Positions 1-10,000 of a stretch of 64,000 nt of DNA are shown here, piece after piece. Position 1 is the first letter of the stretch, and each line of letters begins with the position of its first letter. The DNA comes from Pontibacter akesuensis. GTDB taxonomy: Bacteria; Bacteroidota; Bacteroidia; Cytophagales; Hymenobacteraceae. The position numbers and the translations under genes are program-made. The notes beneath the pieces were generated by a model that saw only the letters and a list, made by a program, of their open reading frames with translations, ran no database searches and was not told the DNA's origin. Location: contig NZ_CP014766.1 of assembly GCF_001611675.1 (NCBI RefSeq), forward strand, positions 3,224,001 to 3,288,000. Reading direction: 5' to 3'.

Positions 1-162
1 AATTTAAGGATGTGAGGATGGGCAAGATTTGGAAATTTGAAGATGTGAGAATTTTCAAATTCGAGACGTTTTCATCGGGGCGAATTCAAAACCATAAAGA
101 AGTAGTCATCAAAAGAAAAAGTCTTGTGTCTTGCTACCTGATACTTGTGTCTAAATAAAGAA
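1..162. other. AT-rich intergenic leader before nuoM
   Basis: No gene is seen here. The first 60 bases are a simple degenerate repeat of the kind GATGTGAG/ATTTGAAGATG, a low-complexity type common between Bacteroidota genes. Bases 115-152 carry a reverse copy of the GACACAAG repeat family described below. No convincing TAnnTTTG promoter is visible, so nuoM probably belongs to a transcript that begins outside the window. Confidence 0.6.
115..152 (-). repeat. GACACAAG-family dispersed repeat, copy 1
   Basis: Read on the minus strand it runs AGACACAAGTATCAG followed by degenerate GACACAAG units and a T-rich tail. Six further copies are found at about 5318, 54350, 54445, 54854, 54971 and 61456. 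This copy ends only about 10 bases before the nuoM start codon. Confidence 0.75.
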
Positions 163-1905
163 ATGAATTTTATACTTAGCAGCCTTATTTTTACACCCTT
201 GTTGGCGGCACTTTTCGTGCTGCTGCTGCCTGCGCGTCTCCACAAGCTAATAAAAGCGGTGGCGTTGCTGGGGGCGCTGGTGCAAATGGGGCTGGCCATA
301 CTTGTATACTTCTGGTTTGATGGCGCCGCCGCCGCCAACGGGCAGCAGGGCTACCAGTTTGTGGAGAAGGTGAACTGGATTGGCTTCACGTTGGGCAGCC
401 TGGGCCGTTTCCAGATCGACTATTTCGTAGGGGTAGACGGCATCAGCATCAGCATGGTGCTGCTCACCGGCATTATCGGCGTAATCGGCCTCATCTCCTC
501 CTGGACCATCACCCAAAACATAAAGGGCTATTTCCTGCTCCTGCTCCTGTTGCTCACGAGCGTAATGGGCTGTTTCCTGGCCCTTGACTTCTTCCTGTTC
601 TACCTGTTCTTCGAGTTCATGCTGCTGCCGATGTACTTTTTGATCGGTATCTGGGGCGGCCCGAAACGTGAATACGCGGCCATCAAGTTCTTTATCTACA
701 CGCTGGTTGGCTCGCTGTTCATTTTGCTGGTGATGATTGGGCTTTATACTTCTGTGATCGATCCTGCCGCCACGGCCGTGCAGATGGGACTCCTGGAGCG
801 AGGCACCGTGCCCGGCACAGAGGTGCTGGCGCAGGTACAGCAGATGCTGCAACGCAACCAGGTGAGCAATTATAACCTGGTGCGCACCTTCAGTATTCCG
901 GCCATGATGGAGCCGGCCAACTTCATTCCAGATAGCCTGCTCCATGTGTTGTCTGATTCAAGGCTTTGGGATTTGCCGCTGCGCTTTATCGCGTTTCTGC
1001 TGCTGTTTGCCGGTTTTGCCATCAAGGTGCCGTCGGTGCCGGTGCATACGTGGCTGCCCGATGCGCACGTAGAGGCGCCTACGCCTATTTCGGTGCTGCT
1101 GGCGGCCATACTGCTGAAAGTAGGAGGGTACGGTCTGATCCGCATCGTGTACCCGATCTTCCCGGATGCCGGTGCCTACTTTGCCATACTTGTCGGAGGG
1201 CTGGGCGTGCTCTCTATCATTTATGGGGCAATGAACGCGCTGGCCATGAACGACTTGAAAAAGCTGATCGCCTACTCCTCGGTATCGCATATGGGCTTTG
1301 TGCTGCTGGGGCTGGCTTCGCTTACGATTGAGGGCGTGAATGGCGCCATTTACATGATGTTCAGCCACGGCATTATCTCTGCCATGCTGTTCCTGGTGGT
1401 CGGTATTATCTACGACCGCGCCCACGACCGCATGATCCAAAACTTCAGGGGACTTGCCAACGTGATGCCTGCTTATACCGCCTTTGTGGTGATTGCTTTC
1501 TTTGCCTCGCTGGGCTTGCCTGGCTTCTCCGGCTTTATTGCGGAGCTGCTGGTGCTGGTAGGTGGCTTTGGTGCGCCGGAGGCAACGGGTTTGCTGCCGC
1601 GCTGGCTTACCGTGGTGGCTGTGTTTGGTTTGCTGCTCTCGGCTGCTTACTACCTGTGGGCACTGCAGCGCATGTTCTTCGGCAAGTATTGGATTTTCCC
1701 GGAGCTGCGCGCTAACGCCATCATCACTGACCTGACAAAGAGAGAATACCTGATGCTGGTGCCGCTGGCGGTGCTGGCGCTGCTTTTCGGCATCTTCCCG
1801 CACCTGCTCCTCGACAAAATAGGCCTTACGGTCACAGGTTTTACCGAACTGGTGCTACAACGCGGTCAGGAGCAGTTGGGATTAATTTTATCAACGCTTA
1901 AGTAA
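163..1905 (+). CDS. nuoM: NADH-quinone oxidoreductase subunit M
   Basis: Proton-pumping membrane subunit of respiratory complex I, about 580 residues with roughly 14 hydrophobic helices. Family hallmarks are visible: the glutamate in the helix FFEFMLLPMYFLIG, the lysine in AIKVPSVPVHTWLPDAHVEAP, and LLKVGGYGLIR. The ATG at 163 gives the usual hydrophobic start MNFILSSLIFTPLLAAL; a TTG 18 bases upstream is possible but adds nothing family-like. The stop TAA directly abuts the nuoN start, so the two are co-transcribed. The remaining nuo genes should lie upstream, outside the window. The coding strand contains TATACTT at 171, 305 and 745. Confidence 0.97.
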   Translation: MNFILSSLIFTPLLAALFVLLLPARLHKLIKAVALLGALVQMGLAILVYFWFDGAAAANGQQGYQFVEKVNWIGFTLGSLGRFQIDYFVGVDGISISMVLLTGIIGVIGLISSWTITQNIKGYFLLLLLLLTSVMGCFLALDFFLFYLFFEFMLLPMYFLIGIWGGPKREYAAIKFFIYTLVGSLFILLVMIGLYTSVIDPAATAVQMGLLERGTVPGTEVLAQVQQMLQRNQVSNYNLVRTFSIPAMMEPANFIPDSLLHVLSDSRLWDLPLRFIAFLLLFAGFAIKVPSVPVHTWLPDAHVEAPTPISVLLAAILLKVGGYGLIRIVYPIFPDAGAYFAILVGGLGVLSIIYGAMNALAMNDLKKLIAYSSVSHMGFVLLGLASLTIEGVNGAIYMMFSHGIISAMLFLVVGIIYDRAHDRMIQNFRGLANVMPAYTAFVVIAFFASLGLPGFSGFIAELLVLVGGFGAPEATGLLPRWLTVVAVFGLLLSAAYYLWALQRMFFGKYWIFPELRANAIITDLTKREYLMLVPLAVLALLFGIFPHLLLDKIGLTVTGFTELVLQRGQEQLGLILSTLK

Positions 1906-3408
1906 GTGAACGAGCAGGCAGTAAACTTATCGCAGACGCTGGACGCCATCATGGGCGGGGCAGGCATGCTGCTGCCCGAGTTTCTGCTGGCGTTCTTCTT
2001 CCTGCTGCTCGTTACTCTCGACCTTTTCAAGTCTCCTGCGCTAAAAAGGCTGCTGCCCTGGCTGGCACTTACCGGCTTGTTTTCGGTGCTGGTGCTGCAA
2101 GTTCTCGGCGGTTATACTTCCGGTAACGGTTATTTTCTGAACCTGCTGGTAAAAGACGGCCTTGCTAGGTACGGTGGCATGCTATTCAGTGCGGCAGGTA
2201 TTTTTACGGTTTTGATGTCGCTGCAACACAAGCGGCTTGAGAAGCTGCAGGAGGGCAGGGGCGAGTTTTACGCGCTGGTGCTTATACTTGTGCTTGGCCT
2301 CAATCTTATGGCTAAGTCGGTGAACCTGCTCATGGTGTTCCTGGCCATCGAAACCGTTTCCATTGCCTCCTACATCCTCACCCTCACCTTTAAGGAAGAG
2401 AAACGCGCCATGGAGGCAGGTCTGAAGTACATCCTGTACGGGGCATTGTCGGCGGGTGTGATGCTATACGGCATGTCTTTTTTCTACGGCTTTACGGGTA
2501 CGCTCGATTATACGTCGCAGGCCTTTGCCTTTAGTTTGCTGTCGGCTGATGGCATGCTGGTAACAGTGGCGGCCATACTTGTACTGGCTGGCTTCTTCTT
2601 TAAGATATCGGCGGTGCCCTTTCATTTCTGGGCCCCGGATGTATACCAGGGAGCATCGCTGCCAGTGGTGGCGCTGTTCTCTACCGGCCCAAAGATGGCA
2701 GGTGTTTTAGTTCTCTACCGCTTTGTGACAAATTTTACAGATGCGGTGGCTTTTGCCGATGTGCAGTTGTTGCTGGGTATCGCCGCCGCTGCCACGCTGC
2801 TGGTGGGGAACCTGACGGCGCTGTGGCAGCGAACGCCGCGCCGGCTGCTGGCCTACTCCTCGGTGTCGCATGCGGGATTCCTGCTGCTGGCGCTGCTGGC
2901 TTTTGGCACCGACTATACTTCCAGTATCCTGTTTTACCTCACGGTGCTGCTGTTCATGAACTTCGGTATTTTCCTGGTGCTGCAGGTGGCCGAGGAGCAG
3001 TATGGCGTGCAAACGCTGGAAGGCTTTGCTGGCTTGGGCAGGATACAGCCCTACCTGGGGGTAATGGCAGTTTTATACTTGCTCTCGCTAACGGGCCTGC
3101 CGCCACTGGCCGGTTTTATGGGCAAACTGCTGGTGTTTAGCAACGTGTGGGAGGCCTATAGTATGAGCGGAAGTCTGCTGCTGCTGGCGCTGTTGGTGCT
3201 CGGAATCCTGCTGACGGGGGTGGCCCTGTTCTATTATATCAAGATACCGTTCTACCTTTTCTTCAAAGGGAATCAATCTCACGGAAATTTAGTTATTTCG
3301 CTATCAGATAAACTGCTGCTGGCACTGTTTGCCCTGCCGCTGCTGGTCTTGTTCTTTAAACCCGACCTGCTGCTGAACTGGATAGAAAGACTGCTGACTC
3401 AGACATAA
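1906..3408 (+). CDS. nuoN: NADH-quinone oxidoreductase subunit N
   Basis: Second antiporter-like proton-pumping subunit of complex I, 500 residues, about 14 predicted membrane helices. Motifs include EAGLKYILYGALSAGVMLYG and FFKISAVPFHFWAPDVYQGA, typical of NuoN. Translation probably begins at the GTG immediately after the nuoM stop (TAA-GTG), which implies translational coupling; no ATG fits before residue 16. It is normally the last gene of the nuo operon, which agrees with an unrelated purine gene following 10 bases later. It carries four TATACTT words, encoding Ile-Leu or Tyr-Thr. Confidence 0.97.
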   Translation: MNEQAVNLSQTLDAIMGGAGMLLPEFLLAFFFLLLVTLDLFKSPALKRLLPWLALTGLFSVLVLQVLGGYTSGNGYFLNLLVKDGLARYGGMLFSAAGIFTVLMSLQHKRLEKLQEGRGEFYALVLILVLGLNLMAKSVNLLMVFLAIETVSIASYILTLTFKEEKRAMEAGLKYILYGALSAGVMLYGMSFFYGFTGTLDYTSQAFAFSLLSADGMLVTVAAILVLAGFFFKISAVPFHFWAPDVYQGASLPVVALFSTGPKMAGVLVLYRFVTNFTDAVAFADVQLLLGIAAAATLLVGNLTALWQRTPRRLLAYSSVSHAGFLLLALLAFGTDYTSSILFYLTVLLFMNFGIFLVLQVAEEQYGVQTLEGFAGLGRIQPYLGVMAVLYLLSLTGLPPLAGFMGKLLVFSNVWEAYSMSGSLLLLALLVLGILLTGVALFYYIKIPFYLFFKGNQSHGNLVISLSDKLLLALFALPLLVLFFKPDLLLNWIERLLTQT

Positions 3409-3418
3409 AAACGCACTC

Positions 3419-5314
3419 ATGAGCGACGCAATAAAACACGAATGCGGAATTGCCTTAATCAGGCTCCGAAAACCGATCGGCTACTATACTGAAAAGTATG
3501 GCACGCCCATGTACGGCATCAATAAGCTGTACCTGCTGATGCAGAAGCAGCACAACCGCGGCCAGGACGGTGCGGGTGTTGCCAGCATCAAGATCAACAC
3601 ACTGCCTGGCATCGACTACATCAGCCGCTTCCGCTCGGTGAAAACCCGTGCCATCGACAACATCTTCGGCAAGATCGGGAAAGAGTACAAAGACCTGGTG
3701 GAGCAGCAGCCGGACCGCGCCGATGACATGGAGTGGCTGTGGGAAAACATGCCTTTCCTGGGCGATGTATACCTGGGCCACCTGCGCTACGGCACGCACG
3801 GCATCAACAGCGTGGACAACTGCCACCCGATGGTGCGCGAGAACAACTGGCGCAGCCGAAGCCTGGCCGTTGCCGGTAACTTTAACATGACCAACGTGGA
3901 TGAGCAGTTCCAGAAGCTACTGGAACTGGGACAGCATCCGAAGCATAAATCAGACACGGTAACGGTGCTGGAGAAGATCGGCCACTTCCTGGACGAGGAG
4001 AACCAGATGCTGTTCGACGAGTTTAAGAAGGGCGATTACACCAACAAGGAGATTACTAGCCTGATTGAGCAGAACCTGAACCTGCGCCGTGTGCTGAAGC
4101 GCGCAGGCAAGGACTTTGACGGGGGCTATGCCATGGCGGGCCTCACCGGTTACGGCGCAGCTTTCCTGATGCGCGATCCGAACGGCATCCGCCCGGCCTA
4201 TTATTACATTGATGATGAGGTGGTGGTGATGGCCTCTGAGAAGCCAGCCATTAAAACAGCCTTCGGCATCGATTACAGCGAGATTAAAGAAGTGACGCCG
4301 GGCCACGCCCTGATCGTGGACAAGGCGGGCAACCCTGAGCTGGTGGAGGTAACCGAGCCGCGCGAGAAATTATCGTGCAGCTTTGAGCGCATCTACTTCT
4401 CCCGTGGCAACGACCCGGAAATTTATAACGAGCGCAAGAACATGGGTAAGCTGCTTTGCCCCCAGATTCTGGACGCTATCAATTACGACCTCAAAAACAC
4501 CGTTTTCTCCTACATCCCCAACACGGCCGAAACCTCCTGGCTGGGCATGATGAAGGGCATCGAAAACCACCTGCGCGAGTACCGCAAAAAGGAAATCCTG
4601 AACAAGGACCTGACTGAGGAGCAGCTCGACGAGATTCTGCAGTTTAAGCCACGCGCCGAGAAGCTGGTGATAAAGGATGCTAAGCTGCGCACCTTTATCA
4701 CTGATAACGACAGCCGCGATGACCTGGTAACGCACGTGTACGACACGACTTATGAGGTAGTGAAGAAAGGGGTGGATACGCTGGTAGTACTGGACGATTC
4801 GATTGTACGCGGCACCACATTGGAGAAAAGTATCATTAAGATGCTGGACAAGTTGGAGCCGAAGAAGATCATTATCGTGTCGTGCGCCCCGCAGATCCGC
4901 TACCCTGATTGTTACGGCATCGACATGTCGCGCATGAAGGAGTTTGTGGCATTCAGAGCACTGCTCGGTTTGCTCGAAGACAGGGGCCAGCTGTATAAGA
5001 TGGAGGAGACCTATGACAAGTGCCTTGCTGCTGTGGGAACACCCGCTTTCAGGGAGACTAACTTTGTGCAGGAGCTTTACGGCTTGTTCACCCATTACGA
5101 ACTGTCTGACAAGGTAGCCGAAATCGTGAAGGCGCCGGACGTGAAAGCAGAGGTACAGGTGATCTACCAGACGATCGAGGACCTGCACCAAGCCTGCCCG
5201 AACCACAAAGGCGACTGGTATTTTACGGGCAACTACCCAACCCCAGGCGGTACAGGTGTGGTAAACCGTGCTTTCATGAATTTCATGGAAAACAAATTAG
5301 TGCGCGCTTATTAA
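3419..5314 (+). CDS. purF: PurF-type amidophosphoribosyltransferase, long form
   Basis: Predicted to catalyse the first step of purine synthesis (PRPP + glutamine to phosphoribosylamine) in the cytoplasm. An N-terminal class II glutaminase domain begins at Cys9 (KHECGIALI), implying removal of an eight-residue propeptide; GHLRYGTHG and MRDPNGIRP are glutaminase landmarks. The phosphoribosyltransferase domain has the PRPP loop VVLDDSIVRGTTLEKS. At 631 residues it is well above the 470-510 of ordinary PurF, with an extra segment around residues 375-430. Such long forms occur in Bacteroidota beside a standard PurF, so a paralogous role is possible. Confidence 0.85.
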   Translation: MSDAIKHECGIALIRLRKPIGYYTEKYGTPMYGINKLYLLMQKQHNRGQDGAGVASIKINTLPGIDYISRFRSVKTRAIDNIFGKIGKEYKDLVEQQPDRADDMEWLWENMPFLGDVYLGHLRYGTHGINSVDNCHPMVRENNWRSRSLAVAGNFNMTNVDEQFQKLLELGQHPKHKSDTVTVLEKIGHFLDEENQMLFDEFKKGDYTNKEITSLIEQNLNLRRVLKRAGKDFDGGYAMAGLTGYGAAFLMRDPNGIRPAYYYIDDEVVVMASEKPAIKTAFGIDYSEIKEVTPGHALIVDKAGNPELVEVTEPREKLSCSFERIYFSRGNDPEIYNERKNMGKLLCPQILDAINYDLKNTVFSYIPNTAETSWLGMMKGIENHLREYRKKEILNKDLTEEQLDEILQFKPRAEKLVIKDAKLRTFITDNDSRDDLVTHVYDTTYEVVKKGVDTLVVLDDSIVRGTTLEKSIIKMLDKLEPKKIIIVSCAPQIRYPDCYGIDMSRMKEFVAFRALLGLLEDRGQLYKMEETYDKCLAAVGTPAFRETNFVQELYGLFTHYELSDKVAEIVKAPDVKAEVQVIYQTIEDLHQACPNHKGDWYFTGNYPTPGGTGVVNRAFMNFMENKLVRAY

Positions 5315-5317
5315 TAA

Positions 5318-5360
5318 GACATAAGTATCAAGACACAGGACACAAGACTTTGTCTTGTGT
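5318..5360 (+). repeat. GACACAAG-family dispersed repeat, copy 2
   Basis: Reads GACATAAGTATCAAGACACA, then GGACACAAGACTT and a reversed GTCTTGTGT. The last part makes an 8-bp hairpin CACAAGAC-TTT-GTCTTGTG at 5341-5359. It follows the purF stop codon by a few bases. Confidence 0.75.
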
Positions 5361-5371
5361 GTGAAGTATAA

Positions 5372-5406
5372 AAGATCCCCGGCAGTTATGTCGGGGATTT
5401 TCTTTT
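5372..5406 (+). terminator. Rho-independent terminator of purF
   Basis: Stem ATCCCCG (5375-5381) pairs with CGGGGAT (5392-5398) around a ten-base loop, followed by TTTTCTTTT. It sits 58 bases after the purF stop on the same strand. Confidence 0.8.
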
Positions 5407-5478
5407 GTGCCAGTTGCGCAAGTATAGGTTAGTTCCAGGTTTTGCCGACAAAGGCTTCTCGTCGATCTTGGCATATTT

Positions 5479-5501
5479 TGGCGCAAGCGTCCCCTGGTGC
5501 C
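5479..5501 (+). repeat. REP-like element, diverged single copy
   Basis: The 23-base unit starts TGGCGCAAGCGTCC and ends TGGTGCC. It matches the units that flank the RAYT transposase at 43.5-44.1 kb, with changes in the middle (CCCCTGG instead of CCGCTTG). Confidence 0.7.
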
Positions 5502-5521
5502 GAAGTACACAAAAAATGCAT

Positions 5522-5700
5522 CTGTCATTTCGAGCAGGGCCAGAAATCTATCTGGAATTCTGTATAGATCTCTCGTTGCACTCGGGAAGACAGAAGTGGG
5601 GGTATGAGCGATTAGGGGCAAGCAGAATAATGCTGTACAACTCAAAGAGAGATCTCTACAGGATTTCCATAGAAATCTCTCCTGTCGTCGAGATGACAAC
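5522..5700. repeat. TGTCATTTCGAG repeat, inverted pair
   Basis: The left arm begins TGTCATTTCGAGCAGGGCCA. The right arm ends TCGTCGAGATGACA on the opposite orientation. GATCTCTC and AGAAATCT segments lie inside each arm. Related elements are at 11811-11873 and 47248-47351. This repeat type is widespread between Bacteroidota genes. Confidence 0.75.
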
Positions 5701-5735
5701 AGCATTGTAACAGTAACTGCAATGCTCACTTTCTC

Positions 5736-6866
5736 TTAAAAAGCCTCCCCGATTACCACATAAAAGTTACTGCCTTCGCGGCCGTAGCCCACATCCACGC
5801 GTATGTTCAGCTTTTGCTCTTTGTTGAGCGCGTAACGCAGGCCGGAGCCGATGGAGTATTTCAGGCTGGAGAAGCTAAGATCGGATGTCTGGTTGAAGAC
5901 GTCGCCGATGCCAGCGAATGTAGCTAGGCCCAAGCGGCGGTACAGCGGGAAACGGTACTCTAGTTGGGTGCCGGCGAAATTATCGTCCAGGAAGCGGTTG
6001 CGGGCATAGCCACGCAGAATTCTGTCGCCACCCGCCGTAGCCAGGCGCATCACGGGTACCTCGCCGCTGTTCAGATTCACCACGGCATTAAATGCTAGAA
6101 CTCTTTCCGGCCGCAGCGCTTTATACTTGCTGAAACTTAAGTTGATGTTCTGGTAACCGAAGTCGCCGCCGAAAGGAGAGCCGTAGCGGTAAGCCGAGGC
6201 TTCGAACATAATGCCGCTGCTGGCAAAAGCAGTGTTGTCGCGGGTGTCAATCAGAAACACCAAACCTGCGCCGCTGTTCAAGCCGCCCTTGTAGCCGGGT
6301 ATGCGTTGCGATGAAAGTATACTTTCCCTGTTTTCGCTGATGGAGTCCTGGCTGACGCTGTAGTAATTGGTCAGTTGGTAGTCGAGGCCCAGGAACATCT
6401 GGTGCCCCAGGTTGCGGAGTGCGGCAAAACGCAGGCCCACCAGCGAGTAGCCATACTTGCCCTCATCCTCCAGCACCGTCTCGTTGCCAATGCCATAAAA
6501 GCGGTCGGTGTAGATGCGGTGGCGCAGTTCGCCGCGCAGCAGAAACTTCTCTTCACGCGTGAAGCCGTTCCACTCCAGCTGCTGGTCCATTTGCTTGTTT
6601 AAAGTATAGTCGGCCAGCAGGCGGGCGGTGGAGAGGCGGGTATAGGTGGAGTCGGTGCGGCTTTTCAGGCGGATGTACCCGATAACGGCGGCCCCCAAAC
6701 CCAGGCGCGTGTCCGGGGTGTAATAAACTACCGGTATCGGGATCAGGCCTTTTATACTTGTCGCACCACCTGGGGCAACGGTGGAGTCAGGGGCTGTTTG
6801 GGCGTGGGTGTCTGAGCAGAAACCCCAGCAGCTGAGCAGCAGCAGGAAATAGAGATGCTTCTTCAT
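5736..6866 (-). CDS. BamA/TamA-family outer-membrane barrel (D15 domain) without POTRA repeats
   Basis: 376 residues with a signal peptide (MKKHLYFLLLLSCWGF, cleavage after THAQ) and then a 16-strand-like pattern of alternating hydrophobic residues. IPIPVVYYTPDTRLGLGAAV, GSGLRYALN and the aromatic C-terminus GEAF match bacterial surface antigen (D15) proteins. The POTRA repeats of true BamA are absent, so this is one of the short barrels of unknown cargo rather than an assembly factor. It is monocistronic, with a palindromic AAGTATACTT inside the gene at 6315-6324. Substrate unknown. Confidence 0.8.
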   Translation of the reverse strand: MKKHLYFLLLLSCWGFCSDTHAQTAPDSTVAPGGATSIKGLIPIPVVYYTPDTRLGLGAAVIGYIRLKSRTDSTYTRLSTARLLADYTLNKQMDQQLEWNGFTREEKFLLRGELRHRIYTDRFYGIGNETVLEDEGKYGYSLVGLRFAALRNLGHQMFLGLDYQLTNYYSVSQDSISENRESILSSQRIPGYKGGLNSGAGLVFLIDTRDNTAFASSGIMFEASAYRYGSPFGGDFGYQNINLSFSKYKALRPERVLAFNAVVNLNSGEVPVMRLATAGGDRILRGYARNRFLDDNFAGTQLEYRFPLYRRLGLATFAGIGDVFNQTSDLSFSSLKYSIGSGLRYALNKEQKLNIRVDVGYGREGSNFYVVIGEAF

Positions 6867-7041
6867 AAGTATACTGCCGGTAACGTAAGTGAATCATTTG
6901 TAATCAGCTGCTGTTCAGTGCCTAAATCAGTCGGTCTGTTTTGCTGTAGCTAAATATACTATCTTCTGAACACAGAAACTATAGCCGTGAGCAACACAGA
7001 GAAAATATAGTACATCATTAGAAACTAAGGCATTGGATGCC

Positions 7042-7049
7042 TATATTTG
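7042..7049 (+). promoter_or_regulatory. Possible -7 box upstream of amidohydrolase gene
   Basis: TATATTTG matches the Bacteroidota -7 consensus TAnnTTTG and lies 37 bases before the chosen start. No TTTG is found 19 bases upstream, so the support is partial. Confidence 0.3.
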
Positions 7050-7085
7050 ATATTACTATCTAACACATCACCTTACCAATTCAGA

Positions 7086-10000
7086 ATGAAGAAAATCTTA
7101 ACCATTGCAGCCTGTCTTGCCTTTAGTGCAGGCGGTGTAATGGCGCAGGAGACATTTCCGCGCAACGGAGTGTATGATGAGCGCTCCGGACTTGTGGCCT
7201 TCACCAATGCCACTGTCCATACTGATTATAAGACAACCATTCCCAACGCAACGCTTATTATTCGCAATGGCAAAGTAGAGGCTGTCGGCACCAACCTGAA
7301 AGTGCCTGCCGGCGCAGTGGTGATGGATGCAGCGGGAAAGCACATTTACCCGGGTCTGGTGGACATGTACACAACGTACGGCCTGCCAGAGGTAAAGCCG
7401 GAGCGCAGAAACAGGCGCGCGGCCCCGCAACTGGAGTCGGAGAAAGAGGGAGCCTTTAACTGGAACCAGGCCATCCGCCCGGAGACGCATGCGGTGGAGC
7501 TTTTTAAAGTGAATAGCAAACAGGCAGAAGAACTGCGCAAGCAGGGCTTCGGCACAGTGCTGGCCGTGCACCGCGATGGCATTGCCCGCGGAACCGCCAC
7601 ACTCGTAACACTGGCTGACAAGCGCGAGAACGAAGTGGTGCTGAAGGACAAGGCGGCAGGCGCACTGTCATTCGACAAAGGCACCTCTAACCAGGATTAC
7701 CCAAGCTCACTGATGGGCTCTATTGCGCTGCTGCGCCAGACTTACCTGGATGCACAGTGGAACGCACAAAACCCGGGCAAGGAGCAGAACATATCGCTGA
7801 CAGCCTTTACACAGGCCAATAGTTATCCGCAGATTTTTGAGGCAGAGAATAAGCTGGATGCCATTCGTGCCGATAAAGTAGGGGATGAGTTCAACAAGCA
7901 GTACATCATTAAAGGTGCCGGCGACGAGTACCAGATGCTGCCACAGATCAAATCCACCAACGCACCCGTTATCTTATCGCTTGATTTCCCAAGCGCCTAT
8001 AACGTAGAGGATCCGTTTGATGCACGCCGTGTATCGCTGGAGGACATGAAGCACTGGGAAATGGCTCCCTCTAATGCAGCCTTGCTGCAGAAAGCTGGCG
8101 TAACCATTGCGTTCACAGCCCATGACCTTAAGGACAAGAAAGACTTTTTGCCGAACCTGCGCAAAGCCGTACAGCATGGCCTGAGCGAGGAAGAGGCACT
8201 GAAGGCCGTAACTGCCACACCGGCAAAGCTGCTGAACGCGGAGAACCTGGTGGGCAGCCTGAACAAAGGCATGCTGGCCAACTTTATCATCACTACCGAA
8301 ACGCTTTTCTCCGAAGACAACACCATTCTGGAGAACTGGGTGCAGGGCGAGCAGTATAAAATTGCCGGCGTGCCTGCCGATTACCGCGGCATGTATACTC
8401 TGAAAGTAGCCGGACAGCCAGACCGCAGGTTGCTAGTAGCGGGCACGGCCGAGAAGCCTGATCTGAAAGTGATCGCGCAGGACACCGTGAAAGGCAACAT
8501 CAGCTTTAAGGGTAATCTGGTGACGATCTCTTTTGCAGAGAAAAAAGACAGCAAGGAAAGCATTCGGCTGAGTGGCTGGGTGGCCGATAAAAACCTGCAG
8601 GGCGAGGGCCAGCTGCCAAACGCTTCTACTGTAAAATGGTCTGCCGCTTTCTCTGAAGCCATGACAGCACAGGAGAAAAAAGACCGCGCCAAGAAAGAAA
8701 CGGATACATCGGTAGGCAACATGATTTACCCCTTCCGCGCCTATGGCCAAGCCACATTGCCGCAGCAGGAAACGGTTCTGATCAAGAACGCCACTGTCTG
8801 GACAAACGAAAAAGAAGGCAAACTGGAAAATGCAGACGTACTGCTGAAGAACGGTAAGATTGCTAAAGTAGGCAAGAACCTTAGTGCCTCTGGTGCCAAA
8901 GTAATTGATGGAACAGGCAAGCACGTAACGCCGGGAATTATCGACGAGCACTCACACATAGCACTGGACGCTGTGAACGAAGGCGCACAGGCGGTAACAT
9001 CAGAGGTGCGCATGGCCGATGTGCTGAACCCGGAGGACATCAACATCTACCGCCAACTGGCTGGTGGGGTAACCACTTCGCAGTTGCTGCACGGTTCTGC
9101 CAACCCGATCGGTGGCCAGTCGGCTATCATCAAACTGCGTTGGGGCAAAAGTGCCGAAGAGATGCTGGTAGAGAATGCCGATGGCTATATTAAGTTCGCG
9201 CTGGGCGAAAACGTGAAGCAGTCGAACTGGGGCAGCACGCAAACAGTGCGTTTCCCGCAGTCGAGAATGGGAGTGGAGCAGGTGTTCGTGGATGCCTTTA
9301 CCCGTGCCAAAGAGTATGAGCAGACCTGGAAGAACTACAGTAAACTAAGCAAGCGTGAGAAGTCCAAAACTGCTGCCCCACGCCGTGACCTGGAGTTGGA
9401 GGCACTGGTAGAGATCCTGAACGACAAGCGCTTTATCACTTGCCACTCCTATGTGCAGTCAGAAATTAACATGCTGATGAACGTGGCCGATGAAATGGGC
9501 TTTAAGGTGAACACCTTCACACACATCCTGGAAGGCTATAAGGTAGCTGACAAGATGAAGGAGCACGGCGTAGGCGGTTCTACCTTCGCCGACTGGTGGG
9601 CTTACAAGATGGAGGTGAAAGACGCGATTCCGCAGAACGCTGGCATCATGAACCAGATGGGCATCGTAACGGCCATTAACTCGGATGACGCAGAGATGGC
9701 ACGCCGCCTGAACCAGGAAGCTGCCAAGAGTGTGAAGTATACCGGCATGAGCGAAGAGGACGCCCTGAAAATGGTGACGCTGAACCCAGCTAAGCTCCTG
9801 CACCTCGACAAGAGAACCGGCAGCCTGAAAGAAGGCAAAGACGCTGACGTGGTACTTTGGAACGACAACCCGCTTTCAATCTATGCCAAGCCGCTGAAGA
9901 CATTTGTGGATGGTGTGGCTTATTACGATCTGGAGCGTGACGAGCAGATGCGCCAAGACCTGGAGCAGGAGCGCATGCGCCTGGTGCAGAAAATGCTGAA

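Larger units (their letters stand above)
5315..5735. other. Repeat-filled intergenic region after purF
   Basis: No gene is supported. It holds, in order, a GACACAAG repeat, a rho-independent terminator, a CAAGTATAG word, a REP-like element and two inverted TGTCATTTCGAG arms. Four different dispersed repeat types in 420 bases make this a hot spot for repeat insertion. Confidence 0.8.

Noticed and set aside
958..1803. Long minus-strand open frame of 281 codons inside nuoM
   Set aside because: Antisense shadow of a certain gene in GC-rich DNA. His/Gln/Arg-rich translation with no domain. The same applies to frames opposite the MFS gene (24989-25987), catalase (15863-16774) and purF (4370-5206).
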